Assembly: GCA_963682025.1 (NCBI GenBank)
Contig: OY821520.1
Location: 132,241,937 to 132,305,936, forward strand
Direction of reading: 5' to 3'
DNA from: Cordilura impudica
Lineage: Eukaryota > Arthropoda > Insecta > Diptera > Scathophagidae
Length of the DNA: 64,000 nucleotides
The position numbers and the translations under genes are program-made. Shown here in pieces: positions 47,736 through 59,605 of the stretch (the stretch's first letter is position 1; each line of letters opens with the position of its first letter). The notes beneath the pieces were generated by a model. It was given only the letters and a program-made list of their open reading frames with translations. It was not told the DNA's origin and did not search any database.

Positions 47736-48037
47736 GAGTTTTAATAACAATTTTTTTTTATGGGTTATATTATTTTTAAATATATTTATTTTATTTTAGC
47801 AGAGAAATATAGTTTTTTTGTACAACATGTAAAGGTGTTTTAAAGCTATATACAGAACTCAAAAATACAGAATTCACTCAAAAGTGTTTTAATGCGATAT
47901 TTAAGAGACTAGAAAAAACTAATGCATTTTTATCCGTGTCATAAATTGTTATCTGATCTTCATTCTTTATTTATATTCTAAGAATACACTTTTTATTCAA
48001 ACATTTCTTACTTAAGTTTCGTTATTTTATTTTACAG

Positions 48038-48099
48038 GTTTTGCCTACAATGTGTCACACTGCTTCTATTTGGTTAACATTGGCTTTAGCAGTTCAAAG
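48038..48099 (+). CDS. Next exon of the GPCR (TM3)
   Basis: A 62-bp exon between TTTTACAG and GTAAGTTCC. It encodes VLPTMCHTASIWLTLALAVQ plus two bases of an Arg codon. HTxSIWLTLALAVQRY is the TM3 end of the sex-peptide/myoinhibitory-peptide receptor group, where QRY stands in place of the usual DRY. It starts at a codon boundary, as the upstream exon requires. The next exon, expected to begin with the end of Arg then Tyr, was not found before 64000. Confidence 0.85.
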
Positions 48100-49223
48100 G
48101 TAAGTTCCATTGTTTATATATCTTGCTTTGTTTTTGTAGAAACATAAAACAAAATCCGTATTATGGAATCGTGACAATAGCTTGTAGTTTTGCATAGTTG
48201 CAGGACTAGAAATCCAAGGAAAGTTTTGCGAAATGCAATTTTAATTAACAAAAAATAAGTAAAAAAATTTCTTTTCTATTACAAGTGACAATGGAATTTT
48301 GGAAAACAAACTATGTACAAAAGCTGTAAAAAAGTAAGAACAACAAAGCTTTAAAAAGGAAATGTAGTTCATTGTGTAAATATGTTTCCTTCCATATGCA
48401 TATAAATTTGTCTTGTATGTAAACTAAAAGGAAAAATAACAAATAGGCATTGTTAGACTCTATAATACTAAGATAAAAATTAGAAGAAACGATTTGGAAT
48501 CACTTTCGGAGACGAAATAGCATTGTACGTCTGTCTGCATATGCATATTTTCTTTTACGCTTAAGGTCATGAAAACTAGAGCTGAAGGAATTATTCTGGA
48601 GCTATGGTTGACGATAAAAGTAAAACTATGTTCTCAGTTTTTGCTTCAATCATATTTTCCCCACCGTAAATGAGTTTGGATTTCAACGGATATATTAGTA
48701 TGTCTTCTTCTTTTATTGATTATCCAATTCTGAACATGCAGTTTTTCTTAAATTTATAAAAGTACTAAAATAAAAAATATTTACAAGTTTTTAAGTTTTA
48801 AGTAAAAAAATAGTTATAAAAAATAACGAAAATAAAATTTATGTTATAGTATTAATAATATTAAAAATTCTCTCGATTCCGCGCTGTATGAAGTTTAACT
48901 TAAATTTAATTTAATTTATTTCATTATATTTCTATTACAACAAGATTTACAATCTTATAATTAAAGTAATGGATTTTTACAAAGCAATAAGTACATGTAA
49001 AATTGCGCAGTATATAAATAGTACACAGTATAACAGAAAGAAAATAATTTAGTAAATAAAACCGAAAAAGATAAAAAATTAATAAAAAAAAAAATAAAAA
49101 TGGTTAATACATATGAAGCATAATGGGTTAATTTAATAAAAATATATATGTAAATAAATAAATATAAATAGATATATAAAAGAAATATTTTTTTTTTTTT
49201 TTTAAGAAATAAAATATATATAT
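48100..49223. other. Intron-like AT-rich sequence after the GPCR exon
   Basis: No further exon recognised. 48890-49223 is very A/T-rich and ends in an ATATATAT run into which long-TIR copy B is inserted. Confidence 0.45.
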
Positions 49224-52014
49224 GGGGTTTCATGTCAAGTGCACCAACTTTTGAAACCGATGTCTTCCGATCGGGATGAAATTTGCACCAAGGTTAGTCC
49301 TATTGGATAGTAGCTTAGACACAATTTTTCACCAAGATCGGTCAAGAGCTCTCTGAGTTAGAGGGGATCAAAATTTGACATTTTGGCCAAACAGGTGTTT
49401 TTTCTCATCCATGTAACTTATTACCTATTGTTCTTAGAAAATTTCCTCCCAAATAGTTTAGATAGCTATTTCTTCAATATTTCGGAAAAAAATACTTAAA
49501 AAAAAAAAAAAAATTTGCAGACTTTTCTTTTTGCTAAATTAAAGCATTTTTGCCTTTATTTTCAAAAAGGGCATTTGTTTTTTTTTTTTTTTTCATAAGA
49601 AAGCTTAGGATTTTTCCTTTAAGAGCTTTTTGGTCGCTCAGTGGGATGGGAGTGGGATATCTATCAAAATAAATGTTTTGTAACTCAAGACAACGGTTTT
49701 TCAATTTTTTACAAATGCACTATTTTGAATTTTTTCCTATTTGTGTGAAAAACCTTACAAATAAAACTTATACTAAGAAACTAGACAAATTAACCTTTCC
49801 GAAGGTATGTAACATACCTTCATAACATAACAGAAGAAAATGGTTATCTGTAACCTGAAAGAGTTATTTGCAACATTTCAATCTGAACACGAGGATGTTA
49901 GAATTGGCTTCACGAAATTATCCCAAATGGGGCCAAAAAATTGCGTTTTGGCAGAAAGCAGCGGAACTCATACAGTGTGCGTTTGCATTTACCATGAAAA
50001 TGTTAAACTGATGTTGGAGGAGATCAACTTAAAGTATTTAACAAATGATTCGGCAGAAGATTTACAAGATTACCGCGATTGCTTTAAATTGACTATGTGT
50101 CCTAATGCAACAACTTCTTGCCACTTAGGTGAATGTACCAATTGCCCGAAAACCACATTCATCAAAGAAAATTTAATCAACTCTTTAGATCAAGAATATA
50201 TAGAGGAGGTCAAATTTGATTCTTGGATTCAGACTGACAGATACACATTGAAAACAATAATTTTAAATGTGGATGATTTTGTGGAAGAAATGTGAACAGG
50301 ATTGCTAAACTTGAGAAACCATGACTTTCAAGGATTTGAACATAAATTTGAAGTCTGGTAAATTCGTTATTTCATATGATTTCGCAGAAAACTATAAATA
50401 TGTTCTTCAGGATGCCATACAAGCATTCCACTTCAATAACAACCAAGCAACTATAATCACAGTAGTTATTTACTACATGAAAGATGAAAAACTGGAACAC
50501 AAAAGTATGGCAATGATATCCGATGATTTAAAACATGATAGCGTTTTAGTTTATGAGTACCAGAAGAGAATGCTAAAATTTCTAAAATCTAAATTTACAG
50601 TAAAGAAGGTATACTACGTTTCGGACGGAGCTCGTCAACATTTTAAAAACAAACGTAGCTTGGCAAATCTTATGGCCCATGAAAAAGATATTGGAATGCC
50701 AGCTGAGTGGCATTTTCATCCTACTGCTCACGGTAAAGGAGCATGTGGTGGTAAAAGAAATGCAGCGAAGTATAGCCTCCAGTGCTCTCATCAAGATCGC
50801 ATCTTAGATGCGACTGCTTTATTCCATTGGTCAAAGAGTTATTGTAAAGAAACTAAAATAGTTTTTAGTAGCAAAGAGGATCATCAGGAAACATTGAAAG
50901 CATCGCAACTGAAGAGCAGATTCGATGCTGCGGTAACAATCGATGGCACCGCTCAATACCATGCTTTTATACCGCTTGTTGATGGAAGACTCAAGTTGAA
51001 AAAGTTTTCTGCCTCTTTTCAATGCGATTTCTTTCCAAAGACAACAAATAAACCAGCAGCGAAATCAACAGCTGAACCTAGTAACGCCAAGAAAGGATTG
51101 ACAAAAAAACGCAGTAATTAAAGGCGACAAAAAAGCTGGATGAAAGACTGGGTATTTAAAAATTTACAAGACTTAAGTACTTCATCAGCTACAATAAATT
51201 AAGTATAAAAATAGTTATGATATAAATGGATCTAATGCAATTAAGATTAAATTTTAATAAATTATTTATCTTTTTATTTTTAATATTATTATTATTATAC
51301 ATTAATTTAATTATTATTAAAAATAAATAAAAAATAATAATTTTTCAACATTTCTATAGAAAAAAAGCGATTTTTTTCATGAGGTTAACATATTCTGGGT
51401 ATTACAGTATCGAGGGTATAAAATTTTCGTTAGGTATGTTATATAACTTCGGAAAGTTTAGTTTGTCTAGTTTCTCAGTATAAGTTTTATTTGTAAGGTT
51501 TTAGACAAAAATCGGAAAAAATTCAAAATAGTGCATTTGTGAAAAATTGAAAAACCGTTGTCTTGAGTTACAAAACAGTTATTTTGATAGATATCCCACT
51601 CCCATCCCACTAAGCGACCAGAAAGCTCCTAAAGGAAAAATCCTAAGCTTTCTTATGAAAAAAAATGCCCTTTTTGAAAATAAAGGCAAAAACTGCTTTA
51701 ATTTAGCAAAAAAAAAAGTCTACAATTTTTTTTTTTTTAAAGTATTTTTTTCCGAAATATTGAAGAAATAGCTATCTAAACTATTTGGGAGAAAATTTTC
51801 TAAGAACAATAGGTAATAAGTTACATGGATGAGAAAAAACACCTGTTTGGCCAAAATGTCAAATTTTGATCCCCTCTAACTCAGAGAGATCTTGACCGAT
51901 TTTGTTGAAAAATTGTGTCTAAGCTACTATCCAATAGGACTAACCTTGGTGCAAAATTCATCCCGATCGGAAGACATCGGTTTCAAAAGTTGGTGCACTT
52001 GACATGAAATCCCC
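49224..52014 (+). mobile_element. Long-TIR DNA transposon, copy B
   Basis: 2,791 bp, with TIRs of about 590 bp (49224-49820 and 51425-52014) beginning GGGGTTTCATGTCAAGTGCA and flanked by TATATAT on both sides. The TIRs match those of copies A and C in full, including CATCCATGTAACTTATTACC and TAAGCGACC-type blocks. It contains a broken transposase on the + strand and seems to have inserted beside, or within, the LINE at 52-54.7 kb. Confidence 0.82.
49840..51121 (+). pseudogene. Transposase remnant of long-TIR copy B
   Basis: The best-preserved copy of this gene. 49840-50295 has the CHLGECTNCPKTTF block and stops at a TGA after VDDFVEEM. 50321-51121 continues in another frame after a deletion that removes the residues following NHDF. 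It contains ISYDFAENYKY, YYVSDGARQHF, AEWHFHPTAHGKG and a lysine-rich tail. The Asp of YDFAENY and of SDGAR, with the Glu of AEWHF, are candidate DDE residues; that is a guess. A second small deletion removes DGIG after HGKGAC. An N-terminal domain may lie beyond what I can see. It cannot encode one protein. Confidence 0.75.
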
Positions 52015-52024
52015 AATATATATG

Positions 52025-54655
52025 AGAGCTGAAATCAATTACATTTAATTAATTATGAATGAAATTGAAACAGTTCTTTCTTAAATTGCTGGGCGTTGCT
52101 TATAAATTGAATGGACGAGGGTAGCATGTTCCAAAGACGAACTGAATTAATATAGAACTGCCACTCAGATATTAAGCTTCGATATCTTAAGTATATGATA
52201 TCGTTCGATCTTGGTGAACGTGTAAAAAGTAATCTTTCGGACAAGTAAGGCGGTGCGCGTGTATATAGAATTTTGTGTAGCAGTAATAGCGTTCTTATTT
52301 TCATTAAATCAGTAAGTGTCACCCCATATAGTTTTTTGGAATACTGAAATATATGATCATATTTTCTTAAATTAAAAACCTATCTTAATATTGTATTATA
52401 CGTCGATATTAGTTTTTTTCGACTTGTAAAATCGCAACTTGCATATATTTCACATCCATATAGTAGAGTATTAAGTAGGTTTTTGCTAATAAAATTTTAA
52501 TCTTAAGTGGTGTAACATACTGGGTGTTCCACAGTGTCCGTAGTATTGCATAAATTTTCCCTGTAGCAGCATTTATATGGTCGCACCATGTGAGAGTGGA
52601 ATTAAAAGTGATACCAAGATTCTTGGCTGTTGATACAATTTATATTTTTTGATCATTAAGCATTACAATCGGCTCAAAATGTAACTTCAAAGTTTTCTTA
52701 GCTATTATTAAATACTTAGACTATATAGGATTAAGACACAAACCGTTTATATTTTCCCAGTCATGAATGTATTACAGATCTCTGTTTAGTTTTTCCAAAC
52801 AATCGTTTATGTTGCTTAAATCACTACTTATATAGAGTTGTACATCGTCAGCATACATGTGGACATTACAATATTGTAAATGTCGCACTAAATCGTTGAT
52901 GTAAATTGAAAAGAGTAGTGGTCCCAGTATTGATCCTTGTGGAACTCCTTTCAGAACAGGCAATGAACTTGAAATTTTATTGTTTGCAGATACAGAATGG
53001 CGACGGGATGATAAATATGATGACATTAAACGTGTAGATAGAGGAGAAAAATTGAACAATTTAAGCAACTTCAGGCAGAGAACTTCATGATCCACAGTAT
53101 CAAATGCTTTGAAGTGGTCAAGAATAACAAGGAACGGATATTTCCATCGTCAATTTTGCTACGTATTTCTTCGGATACATCAATAAGGGCTGTTATGCAG
53201 CTGTGTTGTGGTCGAAATCCTGATTGGCTATTTGTCAACAAATCATTATTATTGACGTAATTACTTATTTGACCATGGAGTAAATGTTCAAAAACTTTTG
53301 ACAAAGACGGTAGTATTGCAATTGGTTGGTATTCGTTGTTTGGTTTTGGGGTGGGTATGATTTTCGCATATTTTCAATTTTGGGGATAAACGCTCTTAAT
53401 GATAATATTATTGAAGATGTACGTGATATAGGGTAACATTAGCGGAATAATAGCTTTCAGAAATTTGGGATGAATGTTGTCAACCCCAACTGCATTTGAT
53501 TTAATCGCGAGACAACTACATAGAACATCCGATTGATTTACACAGTTAAAGTTAAAACAATTACCAGAAATAGTTGGACAGTGGTCATAAAAGCTTTTAT
53601 TCGGACGAACATTGAGAAGATTTGTAAAGGACTCGTTTACTTTCTCTACATCTATGTCACTGGTAGCCACACACGATGATTTGCCAACACCAATTTCACG
53701 TATAGCTTTCCAAGTCTGTTTGGATCCAACAGCTGATAAAAAAAGCGACTAGAATAATACCCTGATTTCGCACTTTTTATCATTCTATTCACATCTCTAC
53801 CTGCATTACAATATTCAGTATGTAAATTGGGAATTTTGAAAGTTTTCCAACGTTTGTAAGCAAAATCTCTGCGACCAATGGCTGATATAATTGCTACATT
53901 GAACCACGGCCCAATCAATATTTGATAGCTCAGATGACATAATGTTATAATTAATATTCTTGAAATCATGGAAGGTAACCTCATTACAAACATACTGCAA
54001 TTGAAAATCAAATGCTGAAAATCTTAAGTCATGTTTGGAGAAGCAAGGTGCTGATAGCTGATCATATAACAGAACTTTATCAATGTTGCTGACAAAAAAT
54101 ATATCCAATAGCGCGTTGGTTGTAGAAGTAAAATGTGTTGGGATTGAAGTATTTGTCGGCGACAAACCAATCGACTTCATGTCATTAGTAAGATGGCTTT
54201 CAGTGATGATGTTGGTATTAAAGTCTCCACATATTATGACATCGTCATATTTAAGGGTAAGCGTTTCCATTGTTTTGTTAAAAAAGATTGTACTGACTCT
54301 ACAGTTAGGTCTATAGACAGAGCCTACAAGTAATTTACGATAATCGGCTACAACTTCATCTAATAAATATTCAGTTTTATTATCAGTGGAATTGCCTGGA
54401 CTATCAATAAACTTAGAGCTGCAGCAAATTTTACTAACAATCCCTTTTTTGCATATATAGCCACACCACCACAAGGACTTTTCCTATCACAGCGATATAT
54501 TTTGAAGCCCTTTAACTCGATAATTAAATCAGGAACAGATTCATTAAACCACGTCTCAGACACACACACAATATCTACACAAGAGCTTTCAAATATATAT
54601 CGACACTCATCAATTTTATTTTTTAGACTCTGATCGTTTATATGACACAACTTAA
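52025..54655 (-). pseudogene. Non-LTR retrotransposon (LINE) with endonuclease and RT remnants
   Basis: Minus-strand order: endonuclease at 54360-54650 and 53815-54474 (VSETWFNESVPDLI, CGGVAIYAKKGL, VIICGDFNTN); reverse transcriptase at 53374-53670 and 52772-53304 ([37 protein letters not shown]); C terminus at 52053-52322 (SLISEWQFYINSVRLWNMLP). This domain order is that of Jockey-like LINEs. At least four frame breaks and 5' truncation just after the start of the endonuclease make it dead. Long-TIR copy B lies at its 3' end. Confidence 0.85.
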
Positions 54656-54664
54656 TACCAGGAC

Positions 54665-57600
54665 GCTATTTACATATAGTACTGAAGTCTGTCCAATTCC
54701 ATATGTTTCTTGGTTACGACATTTGCTTTCTTCCTATGTCTCTTCGTCCTTCTGTTATGCTTTGTAGTATTAATTATAGCAATTCGTATTTTTCACCTTT
54801 AATAATATGGCCAAGATAGGCAAATTTACGTTGTTTTATTAGTTCAAATATTTCTCGATCCTTTTGTAACCTGTTTAGAACTTCTGTGTTCGGCACTCGG
54901 TCAGTCCATGAAATTTTTAAAATTCTGCAAATGCTTCTAATTTAGTAATATCTGCCACTTTTAATGTCCACGTTTCAATTCCGTATAGTAGGACTAACCA
55001 CACAAAGCATTTTTTAAAATCATATACGAAGTTTTATGCTTATATTATTGCCTGTTATAAGCTTTTGAAATATACAGAAAGTGCTCCTAGCCACTTGTAT
55101 TCGACAGCTTATCACTTTAGCACATTTCCAACACTCTTGTAACCAGCAACCAAGGTATTTTAACTTAGATAATTGTTCAAGCAGTTCGTTATTAATGTTA
55201 ATAATACAGTAATTTGTTTTGAGACCGTAATTGTTGCTGTAAGTGTTTAAAAAATGTTGCAGAACATCCATGTTGTCGGCCAATAGTGTCGTGTCATCTG
55301 CATATCGAATGTCGTTAATATATTGACCATTAAATTTAATTACAATATTAATTTGATCCAATGCTTCTTGAAATATGTATTCTGCATAAATATTAAAAAG
55401 TTGTGGGAACTCCTGCCGTCACTAAGTTACCAAAGCGAACGTCAGTTTTTTGATTCCAGTAAAGTGAGTTTATGCAGTTAATTTCTTTACTATCTATATT
55501 AATGAATTTTAAAACAGCAATTAGTTTATCATGTTGTACTCTTTCAAAAGCTTTTTCATCTATACTAATATAATAAAGAGGAAATGTGGGTTTGTTTGTT
55601 TGTTTGTTTGTAGGAGGCAATCTCCTTAACTACTCATCTGATATTCCTGAAGTTTTCACAAAGTCTTACTGTGGATATAAGAAGTGCTATAGACTATAAT
55701 TTTTTAAATATTTTTAGTGGGCGTGGCACCTCCCACACAAAGCAAATTTTTAATATCCTATATATTGAGTACTATGATAGGGTGAGCTTCGAAAATGTGT
55801 GTGAGGTCACCTATTGCTTATATTAGTAAGTACGCCAGAAATGAGCGGGATGGGATAAGTGGGCGTGGTACCTCCCATAGTTCAATATTATATATCTCGA
55901 GTACTGTGATAGAGAGAGCTTTAAAAACTGATCTGGTGTCACCTATTATTAATGTGAGTAGTCGGACAAAAATGGGCAGTATCGGACCAATAGGCGTGGC
56001 ACCTGCCATATAAAGTAAATATAAAATGCCATATATCTGGAGTACGGTAATAGTGAGATTCGTGGGACTTTGTGTGAGTCCATAACTTATTCATGTGATT
56101 AGTTAGACAAAAATGGGCGTGATCGGAGCAGTGGGCGAGGCACCGCCCGTACAAAGTAAATATATTATATCATATAACTGGTGTACTAAAAAAGTGAAGC
56201 CTTGACACTTTGCATGACCACGTCAGATCTTAGTATGAGCAGTCGGAAAAAAAATTGGCGGGTTCACACCAATGGGCATTGGATTCCCCATGCAAAGTAA
56301 TTATTTAATGTCATATATCTGGAGTATTGTAATAGAGAGAGCTTTGTGGCTTTGTGTGAGCACATATTTTCCTTGTATGACTAGTCGAACAAAAAAATGT
56401 GCGTGATCGAAGCAGTGGGCGTAGCACCGCCCATGCAAAGTAGATATCTAATATCTTATAACTGGTGTAGTATAAAAGGGAAAGACTCGACATTTTGCAT
56501 GAGTCCATCGATATTAATGTGAATAGTCCAATAAAAATTGGGCGGCGTGGGATTAGTGGGCGTGGCACCTCTTATATAAAAAATATGAAGTGCTACGAAA
56601 GCGACAGTCTTTTGACAAGCACATTAGTTATCAATGTGATTTGTCATGGAAAATATATCGCCAAAACAAAAAATCGTCAAAACCAAAAATCGCGAAAAAT
56701 AAAAATCGCTCAAAAAATAAAACTCTTCAAAATCAAAAATGGGCAAAATCAAAAATCGCTAAAAAGAAAAATTGCCAAATGATATTTTAAGTTCAAGGCC
56801 AATAGTTAAGTGTTGCCAGATCCAATTTGGAAAATCCATGTTTTTCGCATGGGCAGCTACATGTAGGAACGTCGAAAAATGAGAAGTGCTACATGCTGTA
56901 TTTTTTTAAAATAGTGGGCGTGACACCTTCCATACGAAGTAAATTTTTAATATCATATATATTAAGTACTGTGATAGAGTGAGCTTTGCAAATTTCTCTC
57001 ATTACGATTCGGGGGGGAGGGGTAGAGAAGCACACCGGGTTACATCTAGTAATCAATAAACCAAAGGAATTATACTTGAATACTAAACAAAGCTTCCCGC
57101 GTACCCAAAGCATATTTAAATACAACTGGCCCATATGTAATTCGCCTGTATTGTATATGCGTTGATGAATAATTTCAAAAATATTTTCAATAAGTGACAC
57201 ATCAGACTCATTAATCTAAAATCATTACATCTTCTTGCGTAATTCTTCATAGGTAATGATATCAATGTTATTTTAACCCCCTTTGTGCATAAATACCAGT
57301 GTTATACACGTGATTAAAAACTTTTTCAAGAATTTGGATTACTTTTCATTAAGAAGTTTTAATATTTCGGCTGGTTATTCGTCAGAACCCAATGATTTCT
57401 TATTTTTGAACAAATTGCCTTAACAATTTCTGATTTTTTTTTATCGGTGGACCGTATAGATCCAAAATTTGTGCTTCTTCAACATTTGTTGTTCTAGATT
57501 CATCTGAAAATTGATTTCTTTGCATCCATATATTTATTTTACCAGAGACCTCTGAGATGATTGCATTAGATTCATTTAGAAGAATATATTAATTCATGTT

Positions 57601-57790
57601 TTTCATAATACTGCACATCTCCTTTATCTTTTTGTGTAGATTTAAATCATCATGATTAGTTTGTAGATATTCAATTTCTATGCACTGTTTTTCTAACCAC
57701 ACGTTTTTTGCTTCACGGATTTTCCTTCTGATAAGGCGTTGTAAACGATTATATTCAATTTTATCATTCTGTATTTTCTCCATTCATACA
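54665..57790 (-). pseudogene. Second LINE, endonuclease-RT type, split by a Helitron
   Basis: Minus-strand pieces: 57589-57783 (pre-RT linker IEYNRLQRLIRRKIREAKN), 57060-57200 (IFEIIHQRIYN), 55393-55558 (EKAFERVQHDKLI), 55020-55361 (DIRYADDTTLLADN, then KLKYLGCWLQE) and 54780-55020 (C terminus, with a WTDRVPNTEVLN-type block). These are typical of the insect 'endonuclease-reverse transcriptase' LINEs with a RYADDT motif, different from the Jockey-like copies. Frame breaks and the Helitron at 55559-57049 make it dead. Confidence 0.8.
55559..57049 (+). mobile_element. Non-autonomous Helitron with internal minisatellite
   Basis: Starts TCTATACTAATATAATAAAG after an A and ends ACATCTAG before a T. 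It has GTTTGTTTGTTTGTTTG near the 5' end and a GC-rich CGGGGGGGAGGGG..CCGGGT region before the 3' tip. Between them lie several 110-150 bp units with GTGGGCGTGGCACC(T/G)CCCAT, AAAGTAAATAT and ATCTGGAGTACTGTAATAG, and then an A-rich AAAATCGCC array (56650-56780). Removing it rejoins the LINE codons for FIDYEKAFERVQHDK, so both ends are exact. No helicase is encoded. Confidence 0.87.
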
Positions 57791-59400
57791 TCAGTAGAAG
57801 TATTTCATCCGTTACCCATTGTTGTTTTTGGTTTTTTTGCATTTGAAACCAACGTTATCCTTTGTTATTTCGTTTAACATAGATGTCGTCATATCCCACA
57901 GTCCTACTGAGTCTAAGTCTACATTCACCATATAAGTATTACATACGTAATATTTTTATTTGGTTATAACAAATGAAAAATTTATAAAAAAAAACGGCGT
58001 TAAAAACTCATTGTTATCAAAACTTATTTTTCTTAACATAACTGTATTGTTTTTTGATCAATATGCATTCAAAGTTGCACTCAACAAACTAGAGATAATT
58101 AATATAAAAAAATCCGTCCAAAGTATAAATGAAATTGTTCGCCATTTTAAAAATATGAGATTTGAATAAAATTTTAATTAAAAAACAGCTAAATTTAATA
58201 TTTATGTTACAAATAAGAAAACTGTAGTCGGTCTTCACCAGTTAGATAGCGTTTCATAATTATAAGGTCATTCAATTTGTTACTATATGTATCTCCAGAA
58301 ACATGGACGGTAAGGTTAGAATACTTTCTAGACAAACTGTGTAGTTAGTGAAGAGATTAACTTTATTGATTTAGCGGTACAATTGTAGAATAACAATAGT
58401 AAATCTGTCAATGTTTCGCAATTGCAAGGTCAATTACTAAAATCAAAGTCGGCAGTGTCACCAGTATCTTTCCGGTGTTTTAAGTTATTGAATATTTAAA
58501 ATTTTGAAAAATGTCAAGAGCAAGATCAAATTATCGCTTTGTACAATCACGTAGTACCAATGGCAAAAATCTAATTTTATACATTTTTTTAAGTCCAAAA
58601 ATAGACGCTACGAACCAAACGAAAGCTTAATATGCACCCTGAGACTCGTATGCTACGCAAATCCAGCAAGACGTGTATAACACTAATGGGCTGGAGGTCA
58701 TTGGTGAAAGCAAATGTGTCAAAGATAACCATCTAAAGGTCTTTAAAGCGAAACAAAAATATGCAATTTGAGGAACAGTATCAAATACCCATGATAATAA
58801 AGCGCCACAAACTAGAGTTAATTTTACTGTTAGAAACGTGTACACCAATTGGCAAAGGGTATGTCTTATTTTCATCTACTTTGTAATATAAGTTTATATT
58901 GAATCAAATCACATTAGGTTATATCGTATAGTTTTCAAAGTTGTTAGGATGATGTCCAGAAGGAAACATCCAGTTTTACAAAAAGTAATTTTGGTGGTAG
59001 AAGCATAACACTGTGGAACAAATTCAGGTTGGCAAAAGTTAGGTTGATTCTGAAAGTGAGGGTTTAAAATAGAGGCTAAATTAGAAGACCTGTGTCGCGG
59101 CGTTTGTTTATGTTAGTTCGAATTTTTTTTTAATCGACCTTCGAACTTTGCAGTCAAATGCCGATTTTCAGCATATTGTTTATATGGTTTTTTGGCTATA
59201 ACTCGTCGACTAATTGATATTTTTTCAATCTGTAAAAGCCAAATTATTGCTAGAGACCTGTGCAACAACTAAAATTTTTTAAAAAATTGATTTAGAAAAT
59301 TTTTGTGGTGCTTATGAAGCAAAATGTTGGAAAAATTATTTTTTTTTATGCTGTTTGAAAATATTTTCCACAAAACTAAGTCTTTTTTGCTTTCTGTTTG
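57790..59400. other. AT-rich stretch, no gene recognised
   Basis: 57790-57900 may still be LINE 5' sequence. 57900-59400 has no convincing frame. An 82-codon reverse frame at 58627-58875 has no recognisable motif and I do not call it. Confidence 0.45.
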
Positions 59401-59520
59401 ATCTACGGGCCAAAAGTCGGGACATCAGAATTCGTTTTAGAGGTATGGTTCCTCAGGCAAAGTATCTTATTTTGATCCCTAGAATACGATTTTCCTTGTC
59501 ACTTGGGCGATTTGTATAGT
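59400..59520 (+). repeat. Dispersed GC-richer element, fragment 3
   Basis: GGGACATCAGAATTCGTTTT then TTATTTTGATCCCTAGAATA and CTTGGGCGATTT match parts of the fragments at 28150-28502 and 32165-32395. Confidence 0.6.
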
Positions 59521-59605
59521 CTATATGTTATTTAAACTTTAAATCTTTATCTATTATAAAACCGAGATATTTTATATGTTCAACGTTTTCTATTATTTTA
59601 TCGTT

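Larger units (their letters stand above)
34400..48037 (+). other. 13.6-kb intron of the GPCR gene, full of transposons
   Basis: Runs from GTAAGT at 34400 to TTTTACAG at 48037. Both flanking exons are in compatible phase and encode adjacent protein (ND, then VLPT). The intron carries, in order, the hAT-type hairpin, nested mini-me elements, a Helitron, heptanucleotide arrays with a mini-me, and a GACA/GTCY hairpin. Confidence 0.8.

Noticed and set aside
58627..58875. 82-residue reverse frame, hydrophobic
   Set aside because: No motif, no homologous copy in the window and no splice or promoter context.
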